From contig JAUCGD010000034.1 of the NCBI GenBank assembly GCA_030377945.1, forward strand, positions 1 through 23,828: DNA of 23,828 nt, written 5' to 3'. Position 1 is the first letter of the stretch; each line of letters starts with the position of its first letter. The translations under genes were made by a program, and so were the position numbers. The notes beneath the pieces were generated by a model that did not search any database, was not told the DNA's origin, and saw nothing but the letters and a program-made list of their open reading frames with translations. The DNA comes from Desulfobacterales bacterium HSG17 (lineage in GTDB: Bacteria; Desulfobacterota; Desulfobacteria; Desulfobacterales; Desulfococcaceae). Positions 1 through 9,074 of the stretch are shown here, piece by piece.

Positions 1-98
1 AATCGTAACATAGCTATATTTTTAAGTGCAAGTAAAACATTTGTAATATTATTTTAATATAACACTTCAAATTTGTGATTGCCAGGAATTTTAAAAAC

Positions 99-127
99 TT
101 GACAATTAATGATGCTATCACTAAAAT
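99..127 (+). promoter_or_regulatory. sigma-70-type promoter of the DUF4143 ATPase gene
   Basis: A perfect -35 hexamer TTGACA (99-104) is followed by a 17-bp spacer and the -10 hexamer TAAAAT (122-127). The predicted transcript start is near 134, about 45 nt before the ATG at 178. The surrounding 177 bases are very AT-rich and contain no gene. Seen by eye, not tested. Confidence 0.6.
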
Positions 128-177
128 TATCACATTTTTTAATAGTAAGTTAAACAAATTACAAGGCGTTCCAGACC

Positions 178-1437
178 ATGTATCATGAAAGAATATTGAC
201 AGACAGGCTTAACAGGCTTTCTTCCGTTTTTCCGGTTGTTGTCATCTCAGGTGCTCGTCAAGTGGGAAAAAGCACCTTGCTTGCCAATACTCTGGGGAAA
301 AAGATGGATACTGTTGTTTTTGATCCGGTAATTGATGTGGAAAATGCAAGGCTGGACCCTGAACTTTTCCTTAACAACCGACGTTCCCCCGTTATTCTGG
401 ATGAAATCCAGTATGCCCCTGAACTGGTTTCGGCCATAAAGCGGCGTGTGGACATCAATCGATCAACACCTGGACAGTATATTCTGACCGGTTCTCAGCA
501 ATGGGGAGTATTGCGATCAATAGCTGAAAGCCTTGCAGGAAGAGCTGTGTTTCTTGATCTTGACGGGTTCAGCCTTGCTGAAATCAGCCATGAGAAACGC
601 CAGTCTCCCTGGCTTGATAAATGGATTGAAGATTCCCAGGCTTTTATTAAGTCATTTTCAGGCCGACATCTTACTAATATTACACTTTACGAACAACTAT
701 GGCGCGGATTTCTGCCAGAGGCTCAATTTATCCCCCTTGACACAATTCCTGATTTTTACGCCGCATATCAGCGAACATATATTGAAAGAGATGCCAGGCT
801 GTTTGCAGATGTATCTGACTGGCAGCTGTTTGGCAGATTCCTAAGATTAATGGCAGCTATGACAGCTCAAGAGATCAATTATAGTCAAATCGGGCGGGAA
901 CTGGGCTTGACACCCCAGACAGCAAGACGCTGGCTTGATATTTTTAAAGCTACTTTTCAGTGGTTTGAACTTGAACCCTTTTCAGGCAATGCTGTTAAAA
1001 AAGTGAGCAGCAAGCCAAAAGGATATATATCAGATACAGGGCTGGCCTGTGCTGCCCAGGCTATTTCAAGTCCAATGGCAATCGGCGGTCATCCCTTATG
1101 GGGTGCTTTATTTGAGACCGCTGCTGTTGCTGAGATCAGAAAACAATGCTCGTTCTTATCTCCAAGCCCAAGAATGTACCACTGGCGGACATATGGTGGG
1201 GCAGAAGTTGATATAGTTATTGAATACAACGGCAGATTTTATCCCATTGAAGTAAAAGCAGGAACCAATCCGAGCCGGAGAGATACATCTGGAATTTCAA
1301 GTTTTCGAAAGCGTTACCCTGAGATTGCAGTGGAAAATGGACTGGTGCTTGCGCCTGTGGAAAGAATTATTCCCTTATCGGAAAATGACTATGCAGTGCC
1401 TTGGGATGTTATTATTGAATCAGGATGGTCAGGATGA
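178..1437 (+). CDS. ATP-binding protein, AAA ATPase with DUF4143 C-terminal domain
   Basis: This 419-aa protein has the layout of the AAA_14/DUF4143 family. The Walker A motif GARQVGKST is at residues 25-33, the Walker B PVILDE at 71-76 and a sensor-1-like YILTGSQ at 101-107. The C-terminal part has GGAEVDIVIE...PIEVKAG (about 340-363), resembling the PD-(D/E)xK-like fold of DUF4143 proteins. Family members are frequent in mobile and accessory regions; their biochemical role is poorly defined, so no substrate is proposed. It is the only plus-strand gene and converges on pfaC. A weak AAGG lies about 12 nt before the ATG. The last six codons and the stop fall inside an inverted repeat (1418-1503), so the C-terminus may have been reshaped by repeat insertion. 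Confidence 0.88.
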   Translation: MYHERILTDRLNRLSSVFPVVVISGARQVGKSTLLANTLGKKMDTVVFDPVIDVENARLDPELFLNNRRSPVILDEIQYAPELVSAIKRRVDINRSTPGQYILTGSQQWGVLRSIAESLAGRAVFLDLDGFSLAEISHEKRQSPWLDKWIEDSQAFIKSFSGRHLTNITLYEQLWRGFLPEAQFIPLDTIPDFYAAYQRTYIERDARLFADVSDWQLFGRFLRLMAAMTAQEINYSQIGRELGLTPQTARRWLDIFKATFQWFELEPFSGNAVKKVSSKPKGYISDTGLACAAQAISSPMAIGGHPLWGALFETAAVAEIRKQCSFLSPSPRMYHWRTYGGAEVDIVIEYNGRFYPIEVKAGTNPSRRDTSGISSFRKRYPEIAVENGLVLAPVERIIPLSENDYAVPWDVIIESGWSG

Positions 1438-1503
1438 TTTAAGGATATTCAGGATAATTGGAATATATCCTGACCATCCTTTTAAATCCTGTCCATCCTG
1501 ATT
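1418..1503. repeat. inverted repeat A between convergent genes, possible bidirectional terminator
   Basis: The two arms (about 1418-1459 and 1462-1503) are imperfect reverse complements built on AGGATGG and TCAGGAT words, giving a long stem with a very short loop. It resembles the repeats at 12107, 12921 and 13583, which share the words TCAGGAT and ATCCTGTCCATC. It lies between the convergent ends of the ATPase gene (1437) and pfaC (1518) and could stop transcription from both sides, although there is no strong T-run. The left arm is also coding sequence of the ATPase. Confidence 0.7.
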
Positions 1504-1517
1504 CAAAAGCAGTCAAA

Positions 1518-4500
1518 TCAAGCCTCTTCAATACAAAGCGCAATATCCTTAATCTCATAAATCCGTATCTTATCTTTCCACAAACTGGCATCACCCACAA
1601 GGGTTACTTTGTTTGTTTTCTTTTCTATTTTTGTAATATGCACTTCTATGGCCATTAAATCAATATCAGGATTCATCTGGCCCCTGTATTTCCAGATAAT
1701 TGTATCTTCAATCTGAGTTAATTTTGGGGACTTAAACTGTGCTCCCAGATCCTGATTCAAAGCAAATACCTGTAATGCCTGCATAACAGACTCAACTCCA
1801 AGGGAGCCTGGCATAACCGGGTCCTGATAAAAATGGCATTTGAAGAACCAGTCAGAGGGTTCAAGTTTTCGCTCTGAATAAACATAGCCAAGTCCTTTTT
1901 TGCCTCCGTTTTTTACAAGTTGAACTGTGTTAAGGAAATCAAGTTGGGGGCCTGTGAGCCTGTAATATGGTTTCCGGGTTTTTATTTCATAATATTGTTT
2001 TCTTGCATCATCTGATTTCAAATCAATAAAATCAATATCAACACCAGTGAGATATTTTTTTTCTGTCAAAGGATGATTATCAATTCCGTTGTCAAGCCCC
2101 ACCTGATCTTTTAAGGCTGAAGCAACAAAATATCCGAATGCAGCCGTTCCTGTGTAATAGGGTTTGCCGTCCACTTCCATTTCAAATTCAAAGGTTTGTA
2201 AAATTGTATTGCCCATTGCTGCTGTTGATAGCAGGGTGGATTTATTTCTGATGGTTTTACCCCGAAGATCAATATCTTGGTGAAGCTTTCCTGCCCCGTC
2301 AAGGTTTCTGAAAAAGAAATCCGTTTTCGGGTAAATCAGGGTTGTACCCATGCACGCAGAGATAAATCCGCAGGGCTGGAGTGCAATCTCCATGATTATG
2401 GAATAGGGCATAACTGTTGGATGGGAATTATGCTGATAATACCATGCATCATGGGGAACCTCATATTCTGCAACACACCAGGCCGGTTTTGAAAAATCAT
2501 GGCGTTTGCCTGAAACTTCAAGAACACGGGTGGTTAATTGCAAGTCTCCGTTAGGTGTTCTGGGAGGCTGGCGGTTTTCATAGATTTCAAACTCAGGGCC
2601 AAAGCATTCGGATATTGAGCCTGTGGCAAAATGCTGAAGATGGTACTGTGTAAACAGGGCTTCCTTTTCTTTTGGTTCCTGAATCTCTTTTGCCGGTTCA
2701 GGTGTTTCGGAAATGGAAATTTTATAAGGATCATTTTCATTCTTTTCCACAAGCTGTACTCCAAGATTTTTAAAATCCACAACAATTTTGGCTTCGGCGA
2801 GCTCAGTCGAGTCGTCTTCAAGCAGTATGTCAATATTTGCAACAGCATAGGGATTGGGTTCAAGACCGATTTCTATTATTTCCATGCGATAGGTAAGCAG
2901 CCTGTCTTTAGGGATTACCTGTCCCCGGCATCTTACCTTTTGAGGTAGATTTTTTATGGGCTGGAATCTTGCATCTTTTGTCCTGGTATGCATTCCAATG
3001 TAAAGCAGAAAGAACTGGAGAAGCTGTCCGCAGCCTTCAGCCATGAGAGATCCCGCCATTACCTCGTCATCTTTGAAATGACATGGAAAATACCAGTGTT
3101 CCGGGGCAAGTATCTTTTCTGCCATAATCATGCCAAGCCCCCAGGGACCGCCATTAAGATCAATGGATACAACACGGTCAATCATGAGCATATCTTCGGA
3201 GGAAAAACGCAGGGACGGGTTCAAACCTTTTTGATAATAGTGTTCTCCAAAACAGTCTGCCCGGTTTCCTTTTATTATCTTGAGCAGATCATCTCTTTCA
3301 AAGGAATTCTTGTTACATGTAAGAAACGGGGTAAAAGATTTCTTTTGTATCTGAATTCTTTCCTGGATTTCTTCGTCTGTATAGATAATTCCTTTACCGG
3401 CCGCCAGTTCCTGGTCTGTAAAAAATCCGGCACAGCCTCCATCCATCTTGAGAACCATCCTGTCTTTAACAAAACATTCATAGCTGAAGAAAAAAAGCAG
3501 GCTTTCACCGCTTTTGGCAAAAGAATTTATGCTGATTTCATATCTCAGTGTTTCCCCTTCCATTGCTATATTTTCCAGAAATGTCAGGGTGCAGTCTAAA
3601 AGCCTGTAAACACGTTCACCCTTGCAGGAGAAATCTATGCCAAGATAACTGATAAGCAGGAGATCGCACTGGCCTGATTCCACTGAGACTGCCCAGGGAA
3701 TCTGCCCGTCAATGCCATACCATGAATTAAAGGGAATATCGTATTCCGTTGTCATGGTTGAGGGCTTGAATTCTCCCTGCTTTGCATCAAGTTCCGTTAC
3801 CCTTGTCACCAGGAGATAGGGCATAAGTGGAAGCCTTACTTTTCGGTGGTAGGTGTCTATTATGGCATATTCAGGCCCAAAAACCTTTGCAATGCTTCCA
3901 CCTGCAAATTCAAGGAGGTCATCCTGATCCCATATGAGATTTTCAGGTTTGGTTTTTACAGGCTCAAGCTTTACAGGGCCTGGTTTTACAGAAGCTGATA
4001 TTACAGGTTCAGGTTCAGGCGTAAAGACTTGTGAAGGTGCATAATCTGCTCCATTGTCTCCTTTTACAAGGTCAATCTGGAGTTTAATAAGCTCTTTAAT
4101 TTGCTGGTTTCCCTGTTTTCTTGTTTTTAAAAATGCTTTATGGGAGGCATTTAGCAGGGATATATTCTGGTGAAGCTTTTCCTCTCCAGCAGAAAAAAGA
4201 ACAGGAGCTGGAGCTGATCCCCGGTAGTTTTCCATTATATTTTTATTCATATTTTGTATTTCCGGTAAAGGTTGAGATTCAGGCAGAATTTTCTTTATAG
4301 ATTCTGTTTTCTTGATTTGCTTTTGTTCAATTTTATGTTCTGGTTTGTATTCTATTTCGTGTTCTGGGTTTTGCCCTGGCTTTTTTTCTTTTATTACAGG
4401 TTCTTTCCTGCTCTTTTCTTTCTGGGGTACAGAAAAAGTCTCTGTTTTTTCAGGAATAGTTACAGGAGGCTTTTTTACAGGTTTAATTTCTGCGATTTTT

Positions 4501-7500
4501 GCCTGTTCATGTTCTTCAGAAATCTGCCTTGCTATTTCCCTGTTTTCATCTGTAAGAATTTTGGATTCAATACTGTCGCCTCCCAGGGTTATGGATTTTA
4601 CCAGGAGCCTTTTGGAAACTGATTCCATTTTTGCCTGCACAAATAAAGGGGAAAGATCTAAAGAAACCCTGTGGCAGAAAAGTTTTGCAAGGGCTTGAAT
4701 AATCGTGATATTATCATCCTGGCCTCTTCTATTAATACTTACTGCAAGGTGTTTTTTCTGCTCAAGAATTTTATCAATCCATTTTGAGCAGTTATCCCTT
4801 GGCCCAAGTTCTATAAATACCCTGCCTTCATCATCATATGCTTTTTCAATAAGCTTTTGAAAATCAATCTCATTGGCATAGATATTAGCAACATTTTTTG
4901 CAATTATGTCACTGTCAACAATAATGGGTGCAAAATCAAAGGCTGAGTAAAAATCAATATTGGATACCTTGTTAACCGGAAGTCTGTGCATGTTAATCAG
5001 GTCTTCGTAATCCGGTTTTACCAAATCGCTGTGAATTGCATCGGTAACAGGCACTTCAAAATAATTGCACCCAAGATCACGGATTATCCGCTTACATGCC
5101 TGGTCATCCCCTGCAATAACCACCTCATTGGGAGTGTTGACAAAAATCAGGTAAGCTGATCTGCCCATTGAGGGGTTAAGGTCTCTTTCAAGTGCGTTGC
5201 GAACCTCATCAGGAGAGGCTTCCAGTTTATAGCTGTACCATATCTTCTTTTTTTCAGAATCCTGAAGATTCCAGGCTTTTCTAACATTTTCCATGGAACC
5301 TGTTATCCTGGATTTAAAAACAGGGGATTCCCTCAGACTTTTGCTGATCTGGTCGGTTCTGTCCCATACACCCAGGGCAAAAAGCATGGAAACCTCACCC
5401 ATGCTGTAACCCAGGGCCTGATCCGGTGATATGCCAAAGCTTTCCCTGATAATGTCTGTATAGAGAATGGCAGACATTATGCCGCTTTCAAACATAACTG
5501 CCGGGGTGTTAAATAGCTGGGCTGAAAGGGATTTTATCTCCTCTTCCGACTGGCTGGTCATGCTTTTGGGATAGAGAATTTCGCTTCCCAGCAGGTCTCC
5601 GAGCTGGGAAGTATAATCTCCTGCTTTTTCATAAACATCAGGAAACAGCTGAAACAGATTTCGTCCTAAACCGATATAGGAATTAAACCCTCCCGGATAT
5701 ACAAATGCAATCCTGCCGTCACTGCCAAGAGGCTCAGGCGTAAAATAACTGCCTCTTTCCGATGACCAGTCGGTATTATCTTTAAATGCCTGTTTAATAC
5801 CTGTTTTTGCTGCTTTTATTTCTTCATGGATTTCATTTTTACTCTGACTCATAAGACAAAGCCGGTATCTGCCGGAATTTTTGTCCTGGCTTGTTTGTGA
5901 AAAGTTTTTATAATAATCCTGTGCAATAGAAGTCAGGTCTTTGTCAGAATCAAGATCAGATGCAAGGATTTCAAGCCCTGATTCCATATCCTGTAAATTG
6001 TTTCCGGTTATGATAATAAGGCATGGAGAAACCCTGGTAAAATAATCGCTCTTTTTCCGAGCCTGCCCAGGTTCATCTTTTAAGATAAGATGGGCGCATG
6101 TTCCATCCGCCCCCATGCCGTTTATGGCTGCAATACGGGATTTCTGGGTTCCGTCTGCAAACCATGTTCTGGAATCAGTGGGAACAAAAAAAGGGCTTTT
6201 TTCCCATTTATCAGGATGTTTAGGGCCTGACCAGCCTGGTGTTTGCGGGATGAACCGGTTATACAGACAAAGTGAAGTCCGTATCAGGGCTGCCATGCCT
6301 GAAGCAGCAAAGGTATGGCCGATATTGGCCTTGCCACTGCCAATGGCGCATTTCAACTGCTGCCCTGCTTCTTTATAAGCTTCCACCAGACCTGATATTT
6401 CAGCTTGATCTTCCTCGAAAATACCGCTGGCATGAACTTCAAGATAATTTATATCTGAGGGGCTGATGCCTGCTTTGTTAAAAGCTTTTTTACATGAACT
6501 GGTAACAGCCGCATTATCCCTGCCTTTTGTAAACTCAACTGCATCTATGGCTGCATAAATCTGATTTCCCTGTTTCCGGGCTGCATCAACAGGTTTAAGT
6601 ACCACAGATCCGGCCCCTTCGCCCACCATCCATCCATCTGAATTCTTATCAAAGCTAAGGCTGGGCAAGCCTTTGTTAATATGATTCTGCCGGTTTCTCA
6701 GCAGAACATTTTCAAATCCGCCTGAAAGATCCGCAGCAGCAACAACAACAGCATCAACCTCTGAATTTACCAGCAGCAGTTGAGCTACCTCAAGACATTT
6801 GAACACAGAATTTTCTTCAGAGGAAATACTGAATGCAGGCCCTGAAAAATTCCATACGGATGCAATACGGGAGGCCATGATATTGCCGATAAAACTGGTG
6901 TATTGATTTACCTTGGCCACACCGTGAATGCTTTCCTTGATATTGGATTTTAGAATGTTAACTTTATCATTCAGTTTATCAGAATGGGGCAGTTTATCAG
7001 AATGGGGAAAAACTTCTTTTAACTGGGTTGTCAGATTTACCCGTCCCCGAAACTGGTGCAGTGCAAGCTCTGCGCCCATTGCCACCAGAACAGCCACATT
7101 GCTCCCTTCCTCCAGTTGTGCTTCACGGATGGCATTATCTGCAACCTTAAGAGTCAGTAATTGCTGGGGAATAAGTCTGTCATCCTTGTTAGGCGGAATC
7201 CTGAACCTGAGAAAATCAAGATCAAAACTGTCAATATATGCACCTTCAGGCGGTTTGCCGTCTTCAAATCCATAGGCTTTTAATATTTCTTCATGCTTAT
7301 CAATACCTTTCCAACGCTTTTCAGGCAGGGGCATAAAATGCTGCAATCCATCATAGGCAGTCCGGTGGAATTCTGCAAGACCTCTTGAATTACCGAACAG
7401 GGCATCCATGCCGATTATTGCCATGGAAAAGTCCTTATCCTTTTTATCTTCAACCCTGCCCTGGACAGCTTGAGTTATCTTTTTTTCCGAATTTTTATCA

Positions 7501-8864
7501 ATTGGATTTTTATCATATTCCAGGACAATATGGCCGTTTGTACCTCCAAATCCAAATCCACTCACAGCCGCATGTTTTACATCGGAATTTTGGGGCCAGG
7601 GTGTAAGAACAGCCGGTATCTGGCTTGCTGAAATAACATTATTTTTTGAACTGTGGGCATTTTTCAGATTAATTGTGGCAGGAATCTTTTCCTGGGACAT
7701 GGCAAGAATGGTCTTAATCATTCCTGACATACCTGCCGCAGTGAGCAAATGGCCCAGATTGGATTTGGAAGAGCCCACAAGAGGTGATGCTCCGTATTTA
7801 CCGAAAAATGTGTCCATTGAGTCCAGTTCCACCTTGTCCCCAAGAGGGGTTCCGGTTGCATGGCATTCCACATATGCGATTTCTTTGGGATTTATTCCGG
7901 CTGTTTCATATGCACGTTCAAAAGCAAGGTTCTGACCGTCCGAACTTGGAGAAAGCACGGACTGCCCCCGCCCGTCATTGGACAAACCTGTTCCAAGGAT
8001 GCAGGCATAAACCTTATCGCCATCCCGCACTGCATCTTCATAACGTTTAAGCACAAACATACCTGCACCTTCACCTGCTACCAGACCTCTTGAATTTTTA
8101 TCAAGAGGAGAAGAACCCGGAATATTGGGATATGCCTGAAAAATGGAAAAACCCATATTGACAAAAAAAGGATCAGCCGCACTTACAGCACCGGCCAGCA
8201 TCATGTCAGCTTTACCTGCTAGCAGATAATCACATGCCAGTTTTATGGAATAGATGGAAGATGAACAGGCAGCATCCATTGAAAAACAGGTTCCTGAAAG
8301 TTCAAGTGCCTGTGCAATCAAAGCTGATGGATAACCTGAGATCATGGCATTTTCATCTGATACATCTGATATATCAGGTGAACTTGTAAAATGAGGAAGC
8401 TCAAATCTCTCATTTTTCAGCAGTTTTTTTAATGATGCTTCAACAGCCCTGTGGTAAACAGGTATAAACAAGTGGTTTGAGTATTTTGTGGGAAAAGAAA
8501 GATTGCCCAGGATAATTCCGCAGTTTTCATGTTTATCTAAATATCCGCTGTCCTTAAGTGCTTCCCTGGCTGTATAAAGAGACCATTTAAACATGTCGTC
8601 AAGCTTTTTAAGCTGTGCTTCAGGCAGGGAATAGCCTGTACTATCAAACTCAAAATCGCGGACATAACCGCCTTCCATGCAGTAGAATTTATCAGCAACC
8701 CCTTTGCCAGGATCAAAATATTCATTGGGATCAACCCCCATCTGCCCAAAGTCTGCTGTTGATTTTGAATCTTTACTGGAAATCAGGTTATCCCAGTATT
8801 CCTTATAATCCCTTGCTCCTGGCAGAAGACAGGAGATTCCGATTATTGCTATTTTTTTGCTCAT
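1518..8864 (-). CDS. pfaC: PfaC-like polyunsaturated fatty acid synthase subunit (KS-CLF-AT-DH-DH)
   Basis: This 2448-aa megasynthase carries condensation and dehydration/isomerisation activities of a Pfa-type lipid synthase. Domains in order: active KS (about 4-450) with Cys200 in MDAACSSS, His335 and His372; a chain-length-factor KS (about 478-930) with Glu684 at the Cys position (SSEENS) but His811 and His850 kept; an AT (about 1050-1405) with Ser1154 in GYSMGE and His1278; a charged K/E/P-rich linker (about 1445-1545); then two FabA-like double-hotdog dehydratases (about 1640-2035 and 2075-2448) with His1929 in FPCHF and His2344 in FKCHFYQDPVMPGSLG. The AT inside the protein recalls myxobacterial Pfa3-type subunits, but there is no C-terminal acyltransferase. 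It starts 21 nt after the small upstream ORF, with AGG about 9 nt before the ATG, so it is probably co-transcribed with pfaB. Confidence 0.92.
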   Translation of the reverse strand: MSKKIAIIGISCLLPGARDYKEYWDNLISSKDSKSTADFGQMGVDPNEYFDPGKGVADKFYCMEGGYVRDFEFDSTGYSLPEAQLKKLDDMFKWSLYTAREALKDSGYLDKHENCGIILGNLSFPTKYSNHLFIPVYHRAVEASLKKLLKNERFELPHFTSSPDISDVSDENAMISGYPSALIAQALELSGTCFSMDAACSSSIYSIKLACDYLLAGKADMMLAGAVSAADPFFVNMGFSIFQAYPNIPGSSPLDKNSRGLVAGEGAGMFVLKRYEDAVRDGDKVYACILGTGLSNDGRGQSVLSPSSDGQNLAFERAYETAGINPKEIAYVECHATGTPLGDKVELDSMDTFFGKYGASPLVGSSKSNLGHLLTAAGMSGMIKTILAMSQEKIPATINLKNAHSSKNNVISASQIPAVLTPWPQNSDVKHAAVSGFGFGGTNGHIVLEYDKNPIDKNSEKKITQAVQGRVEDKKDKDFSMAIIGMDALFGNSRGLAEFHRTAYDGLQHFMPLPEKRWKGIDKHEEILKAYGFEDGKPPEGAYIDSFDLDFLRFRIPPNKDDRLIPQQLLTLKVADNAIREAQLEEGSNVAVLVAMGAELALHQFRGRVNLTTQLKEVFPHSDKLPHSDKLNDKVNILKSNIKESIHGVAKVNQYTSFIGNIMASRIASVWNFSGPAFSISSEENSVFKCLEVAQLLLVNSEVDAVVVAAADLSGGFENVLLRNRQNHINKGLPSLSFDKNSDGWMVGEGAGSVVLKPVDAARKQGNQIYAAIDAVEFTKGRDNAAVTSSCKKAFNKAGISPSDINYLEVHASGIFEEDQAEISGLVEAYKEAGQQLKCAIGSGKANIGHTFAASGMAALIRTSLCLYNRFIPQTPGWSGPKHPDKWEKSPFFVPTDSRTWFADGTQKSRIAAINGMGADGTCAHLILKDEPGQARKKSDYFTRVSPCLIIITGNNLQDMESGLEILASDLDSDKDLTSIAQDYYKNFSQTSQDKNSGRYRLCLMSQSKNEIHEEIKAAKTGIKQAFKDNTDWSSERGSYFTPEPLGSDGRIAFVYPGGFNSYIGLGRNLFQLFPDVYEKAGDYTSQLGDLLGSEILYPKSMTSQSEEEIKSLSAQLFNTPAVMFESGIMSAILYTDIIRESFGISPDQALGYSMGEVSMLFALGVWDRTDQISKSLRESPVFKSRITGSMENVRKAWNLQDSEKKKIWYSYKLEASPDEVRNALERDLNPSMGRSAYLIFVNTPNEVVIAGDDQACKRIIRDLGCNYFEVPVTDAIHSDLVKPDYEDLINMHRLPVNKVSNIDFYSAFDFAPIIVDSDIIAKNVANIYANEIDFQKLIEKAYDDEGRVFIELGPRDNCSKWIDKILEQKKHLAVSINRRGQDDNITIIQALAKLFCHRVSLDLSPLFVQAKMESVSKRLLVKSITLGGDSIESKILTDENREIARQISEEHEQAKIAEIKPVKKPPVTIPEKTETFSVPQKEKSRKEPVIKEKKPGQNPEHEIEYKPEHKIEQKQIKKTESIKKILPESQPLPEIQNMNKNIMENYRGSAPAPVLFSAGEEKLHQNISLLNASHKAFLKTRKQGNQQIKELIKLQIDLVKGDNGADYAPSQVFTPEPEPVISASVKPGPVKLEPVKTKPENLIWDQDDLLEFAGGSIAKVFGPEYAIIDTYHRKVRLPLMPYLLVTRVTELDAKQGEFKPSTMTTEYDIPFNSWYGIDGQIPWAVSVESGQCDLLLISYLGIDFSCKGERVYRLLDCTLTFLENIAMEGETLRYEISINSFAKSGESLLFFFSYECFVKDRMVLKMDGGCAGFFTDQELAAGKGIIYTDEEIQERIQIQKKSFTPFLTCNKNSFERDDLLKIIKGNRADCFGEHYYQKGLNPSLRFSSEDMLMIDRVVSIDLNGGPWGLGMIMAEKILAPEHWYFPCHFKDDEVMAGSLMAEGCGQLLQFFLLYIGMHTRTKDARFQPIKNLPQKVRCRGQVIPKDRLLTYRMEIIEIGLEPNPYAVANIDILLEDDSTELAEAKIVVDFKNLGVQLVEKNENDPYKISISETPEPAKEIQEPKEKEALFTQYHLQHFATGSISECFGPEFEIYENRQPPRTPNGDLQLTTRVLEVSGKRHDFSKPAWCVAEYEVPHDAWYYQHNSHPTVMPYSIIMEIALQPCGFISACMGTTLIYPKTDFFFRNLDGAGKLHQDIDLRGKTIRNKSTLLSTAAMGNTILQTFEFEMEVDGKPYYTGTAAFGYFVASALKDQVGLDNGIDNHPLTEKKYLTGVDIDFIDLKSDDARKQYYEIKTRKPYYRLTGPQLDFLNTVQLVKNGGKKGLGYVYSERKLEPSDWFFKCHFYQDPVMPGSLGVESVMQALQVFALNQDLGAQFKSPKLTQIEDTIIWKYRGQMNPDIDLMAIEVHITKIEKKTNKVTLVGDASLWKDKIRIYEIKDIALCIEEA
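6972..7007. repeat. 18-bp perfect tandem duplication inside pfaC
   Basis: The unit CAGTTTATCAGAATGGGG occurs twice back to back (6972-6989 and 6990-7007). It is in frame and duplicates six residues (PHSDKL) in the CLF domain of pfaC, around residues 620-631. It looks like recent replication slippage. Confidence 0.9.
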
Positions 8865-8885
8865 TTTATTTAACCTGTGAATATT

Positions 8886-9062
8886 TTATAAATTCTTGCA
8901 TTTTCCGGCTTTATAATCCAAAATAGCCTGATTTGCCAAGTGACTGAGTTTTCCTGAAAAAATATCTTTTTCCAATTTTTTATCCCAAAGGTATGTATCA
9001 AATTTTTCAAACCATTTTCTTAATTGTTTTTTGGCATTTTCAATTTCATCTAATATATTCAT
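8886..9062 (-). CDS. small conserved-looking protein between pfaB and pfaC (58 aa)
   Basis: An ATG-started ORF of 58 codons fills the gap between pfaB and pfaC. The protein begins MNILDEIENAKKQLRKWF and ends NQAILDYKAGKCKNL. It is rich in Lys and acidic residues, predicted helical, with no signal peptide or membrane segment. It starts 12 nt after the pfaB stop codon and ends 21 nt before the pfaC start, which fits translation within the same operon; an AAGAGA lies about 8 nt before the start. The tail pattern (GKL..LA..A..DYKAGKC) resembles short uncharacterised bacterial proteins I recall, but I cannot name a family. A product coupled to the synthase is possible; a leftover antitoxin-like protein is the alternative. 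Confidence 0.6.
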   Translation of the reverse strand: MNILDEIENAKKQLRKWFEKFDTYLWDKKLEKDIFSGKLSHLANQAILDYKAGKCKNL

Positions 9063-9074
9063 AATTAAAATCTC

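Noticed and set aside
2988..4698. Several plus-strand open frames opposite pfaC (up to 203 codons)
   Set aside because: Low-complexity Phe/Cys-rich translations that are complementary to the Lys/Glu-rich linker and DH coding sequence of pfaC.
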